Assembly: GCA_035528415.1 (NCBI GenBank)
Contig: DATKYQ010000027.1
Span: 1 to 64,000, forward strand
DNA length: 64,000 nucleotides
DNA from: DATKYQ01 sp035528415
Lineage (GTDB): Bacteria; Myxococcota; B64-G9
Reading direction: 5' to 3'
Part shown: in pieces, positions 42,659 through 51,140 of the stretch
Layout of the letters: every line of letters begins with the position of its first letter
Numbering within the stretch: the first letter of the stretch is position 1
The notes under the pieces: model-generated
Told to the model about the DNA's origin: nothing
Databases searched by the model: none
What the model saw: only the letters and a program-made list of their open reading frames with translations
Translations under genes and position numbers: made by a program

Positions 42659-43789
42659 GTGTTTGAGAGATTCAAGATTAGAGACACTGCTTTCCCGGTG
42701 ACTCCTGCGAGCGCCAATGGAGTGAAGTGGTACGGATTTCCCAAACTCCACCGTCGACTGAGCGACGTGATTCGACGCTCCATGGAAGAGACTGCACGCG
42801 TCTGTATCCTCAATCGTGGGCCGTGGGGCGCCGGGAAGACACACGCAGCCACGTATTTTACCGAAAAGTCCAACATTAAAAAGCCGGTCGGTACATACGG
42901 CGCAGTACACACAATCCTTGTGGAGACACCAAAGCAAGGAAGCGGCGCATTCTATGATCTCTTCAAGCGCATCATGAACGCCGTGACATTTAGAGTAATC
43001 ACCGACTGTGTGGTGGCCCTGCGAGGTACAGCAGGAATCGACAAGCTGACTGCCGCACTGATGCGTGCTTGCCAGAACGAGGACATTGCGTATGTACTTG
43101 CGCATCTTGATGATAAAAACAAGTTGGAAACTCGCGCATATCTCCATGGCACTGTCGGCCTACGGGACATGAGGGCAATTGGCGCGGCAACGAAACTTAC
43201 GTCGGATCACGATTTCGCATGCGCCCTAAATGGCATCATGTGGCTTTTGATACACAGCGGTGGTGGTACCAAGACACGCTTCAATCGAGTGATTCTCTGG
43301 ATCGACGAAATGGAGGATCTCGTATACTTTCCGACCAGATACTATTTACCGTTCACACAGACTTTGCGTGGAGTAATTGACAAGACATCCGAGCACTTAA
43401 CGCTATTTGTCAATTTCACCTTCACCGAGCCGGAGGAACTCGAGACCATTGGCAGTGTGCTCGGGAATGCCCTAATGGCGCGCATCAACAATCATGTGGT
43501 ATTTGAGGACTCCACAGAAGAAGACGTTGAGCAATATCTGTTGGAGCTTCTCGCCGACAACCGCACAGATGGGGAAAAGTATTCGAAGACACATCCGTTC
43601 GATGCGGCAGCGTTCAAGATGATCACCGAAGCATGTGCCACTCACACGCCCCGATATATTAACGGACTTTGCGACATGCTCTTGCGGAAACTCTGCGAAA
43701 GCCCTGCCCCAAAGGGAGACAAGGTAATGGTTACGCGTGAAATGATTGAGGATATCCTCCCGAAGCTGGCCTCACAGCTGGAGGGCTGA
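42659..43789 (+). CDS. P-loop ATPase of the defence island
   Basis: 376 residues from the GTG at 42659, with GGAGG 7 bases upstream; the longer frame overlaps the PIN gene. Walker A NRGPWGAGKTHAA (about 52-64) and Walker B VILWIDEMEDL (about 210-220), followed by FVNFTFTEPEEL, a sensor-like segment, and a helical lid with ACATHTPRYINGLCDMLLRK. This is the AAA/ORC-like or STAND-like class of P-loop ATPase. Probably the motor or switch of the effector complex. Confidence 0.78.
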   Translation: MFERFKIRDTAFPVTPASANGVKWYGFPKLHRRLSDVIRRSMEETARVCILNRGPWGAGKTHAATYFTEKSNIKKPVGTYGAVHTILVETPKQGSGAFYDLFKRIMNAVTFRVITDCVVALRGTAGIDKLTAALMRACQNEDIAYVLAHLDDKNKLETRAYLHGTVGLRDMRAIGAATKLTSDHDFACALNGIMWLLIHSGGGTKTRFNRVILWIDEMEDLVYFPTRYYLPFTQTLRGVIDKTSEHLTLFVNFTFTEPEELETIGSVLGNALMARINNHVVFEDSTEEDVEQYLLELLADNRTDGEKYSKTHPFDAAAFKMITEACATHTPRYINGLCDMLLRKLCESPAPKGDKVMVTREMIEDILPKLASQLEG

Positions 43790-43855
43790 AGCGGAACGCA
43801 CGAACTGTTCACGGGTGAAGAGATCTCTCTGACTTGTCGGGATTGTTTTGCCCAG

Positions 43856-46312
43856 ATGGAATATCTAATGGATACGGAAACCATCAAAGCTATATTTAAA
43901 GAGCTTCTCATTGCTCCAACTGAAAAGGATGTCAACGAAGTTACTCTCTCTTTCCCGGGTGTCTTCGACAACCGCGCTAACTGGAACCCGCTCGGTGGGA
44001 ACGAGAGCAATTTTGGTGTCGTGGAGAATCAGCAGTCATCTCCGATTGCCTCGCTCATCGAGAAGATCATCAATTCTATTGATGCGATACTCACGCGGCG
44101 GTGCATGGAGGCTGGGATTGACCCCACATCACCAGAAGCGCCGCGATCGATGGAAGAGGCCGTCAAGCAATTCTACCATAAGGATACCGATAGCTGGCAT
44201 GAGACATGGGACATGCCTGATTTCCGTCGAGTCCAAGCCGAAGAGATCCAAATCCTTGCGAACGGCCCAAAAAACGATACATCGTTGGTTGTCTATGACA
44301 ACGGTGAAGGCCAACACCCCGATGACTTTGAAGACACGTTCCTCTCGATTCTCCGGGGCAACAAGAACGATATCCCGTTTGTTCAAGGGAAATACAACAT
44401 GGGTGGTACAGGCGCGATCGTCTTTTGTGGCAAGAAGCGATACCAGTTAATCGGGTCTCGTAGATTTACCGGTGATGGCGACTTTGGCTTTACGCTGGTA
44501 CGTGAGCATCCCATGACCGAGCATGAGGCGGCGACCAAGAAGAACACGTGGTACGAATACCTTAAGATCGACGGCCAAATCCCCCATTTCTCAATCGACA
44601 CGATGGATCTGGGCCTGCGCGGACGCCGATTCAAGACGGGAACAATACTGAAACTCTACAGCTACGATCTTCCGAGCGGAGCACGCTCCCCTCGTGAGTT
44701 GAACCAAAGCATCAACGAGTTTCTTTTTGAGCCGGCACTGCCTCTTTATACGATCGACACGCCTGAGAGATATCCGAACGACAAGGCTCTTGCGCGCCAC
44801 CTTTTCGGCTTGAAACGGCGGCTTGAGCAGGATGACTCAAAGTACGTCGAGGAAAGCTTCTCAGAAGATTTCGAATCCTCCGACATCGGTCGGATGAAAA
44901 TAACTTGCTACATTTTTCGAAGCAAGGTCGATGAGCGGACGGTCAAGGAAACCAAGGCAACAATCCAGCGGGAGTTCTTCAAGAACAATATGGCAGTCAT
45001 TTTCTCGTTGAACGGCCAGGTGCACGGGCACTACACGTCCGAATTTATGACTCGATCCCTTAAAATGGCACTTCTAAAGAATCATCTGTTGATCCACGTG
45101 GATTGCATAAACATGAGGTACGGATTCCGCAAAGAACTCTTCATGGCTTCGCGTGACAGACTGAAAGACGGTGAGGAGACCCGGCTTCTCCGTTCATCCA
45201 TCGCGGACATTCTAAAGAAGGGGCGTTTGCAGGAGATATACAAGAAACGCAAGGACTCAATCTCCCTTGAAAGTGGTGATACGAGCGAACTGCTGAAGTC
45301 GTTCACCCGATCAATCCCACTCAGCACCGATCTTCTCAAGCTGCTCCAAGACACATTCAAGATCGATGTCCAAAAGGCCAAGGTGAAGGGCAAAGAGGCG
45401 AAGAAGAAGGAAAAGCAAAAGGAGGAGAAGAAGCCTTTCAAACCAGAACGATTCCCGAGCTTCTTCTGTTTGGCAGGAAATGGCACGGAGGCGAAACCGG
45501 CCGCAAAGATCCCTCTTGGCAGTATGCGCTCTGTGAAGTTCCTAACCGACGTTGAGGACCAGTATTTCGACCGGACGCACGAGCCAGGTGAACTCCAAAT
45601 ATCCTTGCTTAGCTTCAAGCCCAACGAAACGAGCGGCGGTAAATCTCAAGGGGAGCCAAAGCAGCTTTCCGAGCTTGTTGACGTCAGTAAATCAAGCCCG
45701 CGAGAGGGGCAGATTCGGATCGCGTTAGCACCAACACAGAATATTCAGGTTGACGACATGATCCAAATGAAGGCGATTCTTTCCGGGCCGGGAAGTGAAT
45801 TCGAAGAGCGATTCTGGGTCAAGATCGTGGCCAAGGATAATCCACCTGAGCGGAAAAAGAAGGAAGAAGAAATCAGACCCGAAAGCCTTGGGCTGCCGCA
45901 ATATCACCTTGTCTACCGTGAACCGCACGACAGCCATCTGACGTGGCAGCAGTTTGAGGATCGAACAGGGGAGGAGATGGACTGGTCCGTTATAATGCAT
46001 CCTTTAGTGGAGGGTGATAAATTATCTGCGATCTGGATCAACATGGACAGCAATGTCCTCAAATCTCACAAAGGTCTCATCAGATCCATTACGGAAGAGC
46101 AAATTGAGTTGGCGGAAAAGAAGTACGTGAGTTCCGTTTACTTCCATACTCTTTTCCTGTTCACCATCGCGAAGAATCGGCATTACACGATCCACCGTGA
46201 AGAAGCGGAAGTGGACCTTGGCGATTTTCTGAAAGACGTGTTCTCGTCGTACTACTCGGAGTTTCTTTTGAACTTCGGGACCGAACAACTCATGGAAAGT
46301 CTCGATCTGTAA
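43856..46312 (+). CDS. GHKL (Hsp90/MORC-like) ATPase of the defence island
   Basis: 818 residues from the ATG at 43856 (a second in-frame ATG at 43868 has a closer GATGGA). GHKL boxes: IEKIINSIDAIL (E69, N73, D76), VVYDNGEGQ (D148) and GKYNMGGTGAIVF (178-190). A Lys/Glu-rich linker (about 506-525) separates the ATPase and transducer part from a C-terminal domain. The fold resembles the nucleotide-gated clamp of Hsp90, MutL and MORC proteins; no sensor-kinase His box. ATP-driven dimer closure on DNA is a reasonable inference. Last gene of the island; its 3' end overlaps a convergent host gene by 23 bases. Confidence 0.78.
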   Translation: MEYLMDTETIKAIFKELLIAPTEKDVNEVTLSFPGVFDNRANWNPLGGNESNFGVVENQQSSPIASLIEKIINSIDAILTRRCMEAGIDPTSPEAPRSMEEAVKQFYHKDTDSWHETWDMPDFRRVQAEEIQILANGPKNDTSLVVYDNGEGQHPDDFEDTFLSILRGNKNDIPFVQGKYNMGGTGAIVFCGKKRYQLIGSRRFTGDGDFGFTLVREHPMTEHEAATKKNTWYEYLKIDGQIPHFSIDTMDLGLRGRRFKTGTILKLYSYDLPSGARSPRELNQSINEFLFEPALPLYTIDTPERYPNDKALARHLFGLKRRLEQDDSKYVEESFSEDFESSDIGRMKITCYIFRSKVDERTVKETKATIQREFFKNNMAVIFSLNGQVHGHYTSEFMTRSLKMALLKNHLLIHVDCINMRYGFRKELFMASRDRLKDGEETRLLRSSIADILKKGRLQEIYKKRKDSISLESGDTSELLKSFTRSIPLSTDLLKLLQDTFKIDVQKAKVKGKEAKKKEKQKEEKKPFKPERFPSFFCLAGNGTEAKPAAKIPLGSMRSVKFLTDVEDQYFDRTHEPGELQISLLSFKPNETSGGKSQGEPKQLSELVDVSKSSPREGQIRIALAPTQNIQVDDMIQMKAILSGPGSEFEERFWVKIVAKDNPPERKKKEEEIRPESLGLPQYHLVYREPHDSHLTWQQFEDRTGEEMDWSVIMHPLVEGDKLSAIWINMDSNVLKSHKGLIRSITEEQIELAEKKYVSSVYFHTLFLFTIAKNRHYTIHREEAEVDLGDFLKDVFSSYYSEFLLNFGTEQLMESLDL

Positions 46313-48374
46313 TTGTTATCGTATGATGCGATTTAGGCTTTCGAGCTTGCGGACGCAACTTGACGAGCAGGCCCAGTAAAAGCAGGAATATCAGGCCGCC
46401 CCGGCTTGTCGAACTCGAAGAACAACCCGCGCATCCGCCCGAGACGACGATCTCTTCGTCGCTGTCGGCCTGAGCGCCCTGATCTGCGTCAGTGATGTTG
46501 CCGTCCGCGCCATCGAGTGTTCCGCTGTCGGCATCTGCCTGCGGGCCGGCGTCGTCGTCGGCCTGCTGGCCTCCGTCGGCATCGATCTGCTGACCTCCGT
46601 CCGCGTCGGCCGGCGTGTTGCCGTCACCGTCCGGCTGCACGCTGCCGTCGCCGTCGGGTTGCGGTTCTTCATCTACCCACTCCGTCACCTCGATGCCGGC
46701 CTCGAAAACGTCTGCGTCGCTTTGGGCCTCTATCTGCAGGCCGTTGCCGTCCGCAACTGTCACCTGGAAATCCTTCACCAGGGCCCGGTTGCTGCCCCCG
46801 GCCTCGGACGAGATGTCGAAGTCGGTCAGGATCTGGCTTCCCTCCGCGAAGTAGTTCATCGAGCGATTGGTGAATTTGTCCGCGAAGTGCAAGCGCAGCA
46901 GGTAGACGCCGTCTGGAACATCGATGTCATAAGAGTGCGGACTCTCATGGCGTACGCTCTTGTATACTTCCGCCGGAGCAGCGTTGACTACTCCGGTCGT
47001 ATCGACGCTGTCGGGGTTTGTGTAGTCGCTGCCGCCGCTGACGAAGGCGTCGTCTCTCAGCCAGCCGGCCACGTCGTGGTCGTTGCTGCCGCAGTTTATC
47101 CTGATCGGCAGGGCAGTCGAGACAACCTCTATTGTTGCCGTGCCCTGAATGCCGCCCGACTCGGCGGTGACCACGAAGGTTCCGCTGTTGCCGTCGGAGG
47201 TGAAGGTGCTGGTGTGCTGGCTGGCCGACTGCGAGTCGGCAGCGGGGTTCATCGAGCCGCCGCCCGAGACCGACCAGTTCATGTCGCTGGCGATCGGATC
47301 GCCGTTCTGATCTTTCGAGTTGGCCGTAAGATCCGTCGAGCCGCCGCTGACGATTGACGGGTCTGCGGCCACGACCTCGATGCTGGTAAGCTCCGGCGGC
47401 TGCGAGCCCCACAGTTCGCCGATGTACAGGTGCGGCCATTGGTCGTTGTGCGGGTCGCTGGTCAGCCGCTCGCGGTTGTCGTTGTTGCCCGAGAGGGGAT
47501 GGATGAAGATCTCGTAGTCGCAGGTGTCGTGGTCATGGCAGCCGGTGGTGGCGCCGTACGTCAGCCAGTTGCCGTCGGTGGAGATGCGCGGAAAATACTC
47601 GTGCCCCCAGTCAGCGTCGGCATGGGCCACGACCGGCGTGTACGAACTGCGACTCTGGCGGTCGCTTATCTTCATCTGGAAGACGTCGGGATGCGTGTCG
47701 CAGTAAAGGCCGCCGCAGACGTGATACATCCAGTCGCCCCCGGGCGGGGTGGTGGGCTCGCAACCGCTGCCGACGAACCAGACGTCGCCCTTGTTCTGCA
47801 GATCGAGAATCACCGCCGCGTGGTAGGCGTCGAATGTTCCGTTGTTGCCGCTATAGCCGTTGCGGTAACGATCGGTCCAGGTGACCAACCAGCGCCCGTC
47901 GGCCGTCAGGCCGCTCGGGCTCCAGCTCTTGTCGGCCATCTGAGAGAAGTCGCTCCTGTGCAGCCAGAAAGAGCTGCCGCCGGATTCGGGATCGACCCGG
48001 TAGAGGTCGTCGTTGGAGTCCATGCATATTATGCGCGTTCCGTCCCAGAGCCAGAACATGGGCAGCCCGTCGAAGATCTTCTTGTCTTCGCTTTTGTCCC
48101 AGCGCATAACCCGGGTCTCTCCGAGAGGCACGGTCTGGTAGGCGATCCAGCGCCCGTCCGGCGACCACATCGGCATGAGCGCCCCGGTCGTGGTCAGGCG
48201 GGCGACCCCCGTGCCGTCGGCCTTCATCATGTAAATCTCGTGGCGGCTGTCCTGGCGATCGGAAGCCCACACAATCCAGCCGTTGGACGGGTGCTCGGCC
48301 CGAACCGGCGCGCCGGCAAACAACACACCGGCGGCGAGTGCGGCAATCAGGGCGCTTGCCGTCTTGCTCACCAT
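46290..48374 (-). CDS. Secreted propeller/malectin protein with CTERM-like anchor
   Basis: 694 residues. Signal peptide ending near APVRA-EH. N-terminal TolB-like propeller (about 28-345: RHEIYMMKADGTGVARL, MWSPDGRWIAYQ) ending CHDHDTCDYEIFIHPL; an Ig-like module (about 350-430); a malectin-like domain from IRINCGSND (about 435-575) very close to that of the giant 1253-residue protein; an Asp/Gly/Gln-rich linker; and VSGGCAGCSSSS, helix, KLRPQARK. The last ~12 residues (TITITDRDFP) lie over the island's 3' end and are not typical of such tails, so the original stop may have been displaced by the island. Confidence 0.8.
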   Translation of the reverse strand: MVSKTASALIAALAAGVLFAGAPVRAEHPSNGWIVWASDRQDSRHEIYMMKADGTGVARLTTTGALMPMWSPDGRWIAYQTVPLGETRVMRWDKSEDKKIFDGLPMFWLWDGTRIICMDSNDDLYRVDPESGGSSFWLHRSDFSQMADKSWSPSGLTADGRWLVTWTDRYRNGYSGNNGTFDAYHAAVILDLQNKGDVWFVGSGCEPTTPPGGDWMYHVCGGLYCDTHPDVFQMKISDRQSRSSYTPVVAHADADWGHEYFPRISTDGNWLTYGATTGCHDHDTCDYEIFIHPLSGNNDNRERLTSDPHNDQWPHLYIGELWGSQPPELTSIEVVAADPSIVSGGSTDLTANSKDQNGDPIASDMNWSVSGGGSMNPAADSQSASQHTSTFTSDGNSGTFVVTAESGGIQGTATIEVVSTALPIRINCGSNDHDVAGWLRDDAFVSGGSDYTNPDSVDTTGVVNAAPAEVYKSVRHESPHSYDIDVPDGVYLLRLHFADKFTNRSMNYFAEGSQILTDFDISSEAGGSNRALVKDFQVTVADGNGLQIEAQSDADVFEAGIEVTEWVDEEPQPDGDGSVQPDGDGNTPADADGGQQIDADGGQQADDDAGPQADADSGTLDGADGNITDADQGAQADSDEEIVVSGGCAGCSSSSTSRGGLIFLLLLGLLVKLRPQARKPKSHHTITITDRDFP

Positions 48375-48464
48375 GCACCTCCATTCATGGCTTTAGTTTG
48401 CCATAAAAGGGATACATGCTCAAGGTTGACCCTTTGTTACGCCAGCGGATATGATAATGGTGCC

Positions 48465-51104
48465 TTGGTACGAATTATTATAATCAACTTCTTGCTGCTT
48501 CCCGCCGCTGCGCTCGCGGCGCCCCTGGTCATCGACGACTTCTCCTATCCCGACACCCCGGCCGCGCGGGCTGCCTGGCAGGAGATGGCCGGCTCGTTGC
48601 CGGTGGAGATGTCCGACTCGGGCGAGTGGGGCGACGAGCGGGTAATGAAACTCCCCTGCGACTTCAGCGTCCAGACTGACCGCTCTTATTGGGACCGCAA
48701 TATCGCGATGGATCTCTCAGGCTACCGTGAGTTCGCACTGGAGATCTTCGTCCCCGATCCCGGCGCGGTCTCACATTTCACACTCTTCTTTCGATCCGGC
48801 GCCGGGTGGTACGGAAACAGCGCGACCGTCGACAAACCGGGTTGGCAAACTCTGTATTTCTCCGTGATCGACTTCGGCACAGAGGGCACGCCCGCCGGAT
48901 GGGACCAGATCGACGGCATCCGCCTTTCCCCCTGGAAGGAATCCGACCAGGACACTTACCTGGCGCTGCGGGAACTGCGCACCTTTACACCCCTGGTCTT
49001 TCTTGTCAAAGACACCCAGACCGCCGATACGAGCACGGTCGAGAGAACCACTGACCTCCTTTCCGCCTGGCTGGGCCGCTACAACGTCTCCTACGGCGTC
49101 ATTGACGACACAGACGTCGAAGTGGGCTATCTTGACGGATCCAGGATGGCCGTCCTGCCTTACAACAACACACTATCGGATGCGGCCCTGACCGCGCTTG
49201 AGAGCTACGTGGCCGGCGGCGGCAAGCTGATGGTTTACTATGTCCTTGCTAACCGCATCGCCGCTTTGTTGGGCATCCAGGAAACCGGCTGGACCCAGGG
49301 CGACTTCGCTGCCTATACTTTCCAGGACGATCAAATCCAGAACCTTCCCGCCCACGTCCTGCAGACTTCCTGGAACATCACCGTTGCCGCACCCACGGCC
49401 CAGTACAATTCCCGGGCCATCGCCGAGTGGCAGGACAACCAGGGTCTGCCAACCGGCTACCCTGCCTGGCTGGCCAGCGACCACGGCTTGTTCATGTCTC
49501 ACGTCATCATCGGCGACGACGCCGCGAACAAGCAATACATGCTCCTGGTGCTGATTGGACATTACGTCCCGGAGATCTGGCCCGCCGTCTCGAACTCGGC
49601 TATCGAGAACATCGGCAAGATCGCAGACTACCTTTCCTACGACGAGGCTGTCTCCGACATCCACGTTCGGGGCGCCCAGACGCCCCGCGCCCAGTCGGTG
49701 GAAGCCGAACTCGCGCAGGCCGACTCACTCCGCGAAAATGCCATCGCGCTGCTCGCCGCCGCCGAGCATGCTCAGACCGTCCTGGTCGCCGGCGATGCCC
49801 GCTCGCACCTGCTGGAGGCTTACTACCTGTCTCAATCACCGACGTGGCCCGAGTTCCGCGCCGTCTGGGAACATTCCGGCACCGGCCCATACCCCGGCGA
49901 CTGGGCGTTCGCCATAGACGCATTGGCCGACAACCACTTCACCGCAATCTTTCCAAACATGCTCTGGGGCGGCCTGGCTCACTACGACAGCGCGTTGTTG
50001 CCCCACTCCGACAAGTTCGACACTTACGGTGATCAGATCGCCGCCTGCATCGAAGCCGCTCACCAGAGAGGCATCGAGGTCCATGTCTGGAAGGTCAACT
50101 GGAATCTCTCCAACGCCTCGCAGTCCTTCATTGACGACATGCGCACGGCCGGCCGCACACAGGTCACCCGCTACGGAGAGCCCGCCGACTGGCTTTGTCC
50201 ATCCCACCAGGAAAATTTCGTCCTGGAGCGCGACTCCATGCTCGAAGTCGTCCAGAACTATGACGTCGATGGCATCCATTTCGACTACATCCGTTACCCC
50301 AGTGGCAATAACTGCTACTGCGATGGATGCCGCGACCGCTTTGAGCAACAAACAGGAAGCACGGTCACCAATTGGCCCGACGATGTGGTCGACGGTGGGC
50401 CGCTGGAGTCCGCTTTTTTAGACTGGCGCCGTGAGCAGATAACCAACCTGGTTTCCGCCGTCTACCAGGGTGTAAAAGCTATAAAGCCAAACGTGAAAGT
50501 CTCGGCCGCCGTTTTCTCCAGCTACGCCTACTGCAAGGACGGCGTCGGTCAGGACTGGGTCGACTGGATCAATCGGGGCATCGTCGACTTTCTGTGTCCC
50601 ATGGATTACACCAACGACTTCGACCGCTTCGAGAACCTGGTCAGCGAGCAGCTGGATTACTCCCTGGACCGCATTCCCATCTACCCCGGCATCGGTGCCA
50701 GCTCCTCCTCCAGTTCCTTCGGCCCCGACGGCGTGATAGTTCAGGTCTCGACCACACGACGTCTCGACACCGGCGGCTTCATCATCTTCAACTTCGATCG
50801 TAATCTGGCCGAATCCGTTCTTCCCGCCCTCGGCCAGGGAGCCACCGCAGCCGTCCCTGACGACGGCGGAAGCGATGCTGGAAGCGACGCAGGAAGCGAC
50901 GTGGGCACCGACGCGGGCACAGACGAGATCCAGGACGCCGGTTCCGATCCCGCCCCGGGTGCCGACGAATCCAAAGAGGAAACCTCCGGCGGCTGCGGCT
51001 GCAGTCCTCGGGCCGCTGCCAGAAACAAGAACAACTCAACCAACTGTTTGCTTCTTATCTTCCTCCTGTCCCTCCTGCTCTTCAGAGTGCATCCCCGGTT
51101 GTAG
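48465..51104 (+). CDS. Secreted family-10-like glycosidase with CTERM-like anchor
   Basis: 879 residues from a TTG at 48465, which gives a clean signal peptide (RIIIINFLLLPAAALA-AP); the frame is open upstream but antisense to the neighbouring gene. N-terminal sugar-binding-like beta domain (about 20-180), then a dominant barrel with the GHL10/DUF4015-type active-site stretch VDGIHFDYIRYPSGNN (about 601-616) and CDGCRDRF. Asp/Gly/Ser linker (GGSDAGSDAGSDVGTDAGTD), TSGGCGCSP, hydrophobic helix and a short basic end. A surface glycosidase acting on an exopolysaccharide or peptidoglycan is likely. Confidence 0.8.
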   Translation: MVRIIIINFLLLPAAALAAPLVIDDFSYPDTPAARAAWQEMAGSLPVEMSDSGEWGDERVMKLPCDFSVQTDRSYWDRNIAMDLSGYREFALEIFVPDPGAVSHFTLFFRSGAGWYGNSATVDKPGWQTLYFSVIDFGTEGTPAGWDQIDGIRLSPWKESDQDTYLALRELRTFTPLVFLVKDTQTADTSTVERTTDLLSAWLGRYNVSYGVIDDTDVEVGYLDGSRMAVLPYNNTLSDAALTALESYVAGGGKLMVYYVLANRIAALLGIQETGWTQGDFAAYTFQDDQIQNLPAHVLQTSWNITVAAPTAQYNSRAIAEWQDNQGLPTGYPAWLASDHGLFMSHVIIGDDAANKQYMLLVLIGHYVPEIWPAVSNSAIENIGKIADYLSYDEAVSDIHVRGAQTPRAQSVEAELAQADSLRENAIALLAAAEHAQTVLVAGDARSHLLEAYYLSQSPTWPEFRAVWEHSGTGPYPGDWAFAIDALADNHFTAIFPNMLWGGLAHYDSALLPHSDKFDTYGDQIAACIEAAHQRGIEVHVWKVNWNLSNASQSFIDDMRTAGRTQVTRYGEPADWLCPSHQENFVLERDSMLEVVQNYDVDGIHFDYIRYPSGNNCYCDGCRDRFEQQTGSTVTNWPDDVVDGGPLESAFLDWRREQITNLVSAVYQGVKAIKPNVKVSAAVFSSYAYCKDGVGQDWVDWINRGIVDFLCPMDYTNDFDRFENLVSEQLDYSLDRIPIYPGIGASSSSSSFGPDGVIVQVSTTRRLDTGGFIIFNFDRNLAESVLPALGQGATAAVPDDGGSDAGSDAGSDVGTDAGTDEIQDAGSDPAPGADESKEETSGGCGCSPRAAARNKNNSTNCLLLIFLLSLLLFRVHPRL

Positions 51105-51140
51105 TTGGCGTTACCACAGACGTGGTCGTAGACGCAGCGC

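Noticed and set aside
47430..48464. Upstream in-frame extension of the family-10-like glycosidase
   Set aside because: It is antisense to the 694-residue gene and precedes a good signal peptide starting at 48465; the extension looks like shadow coding.
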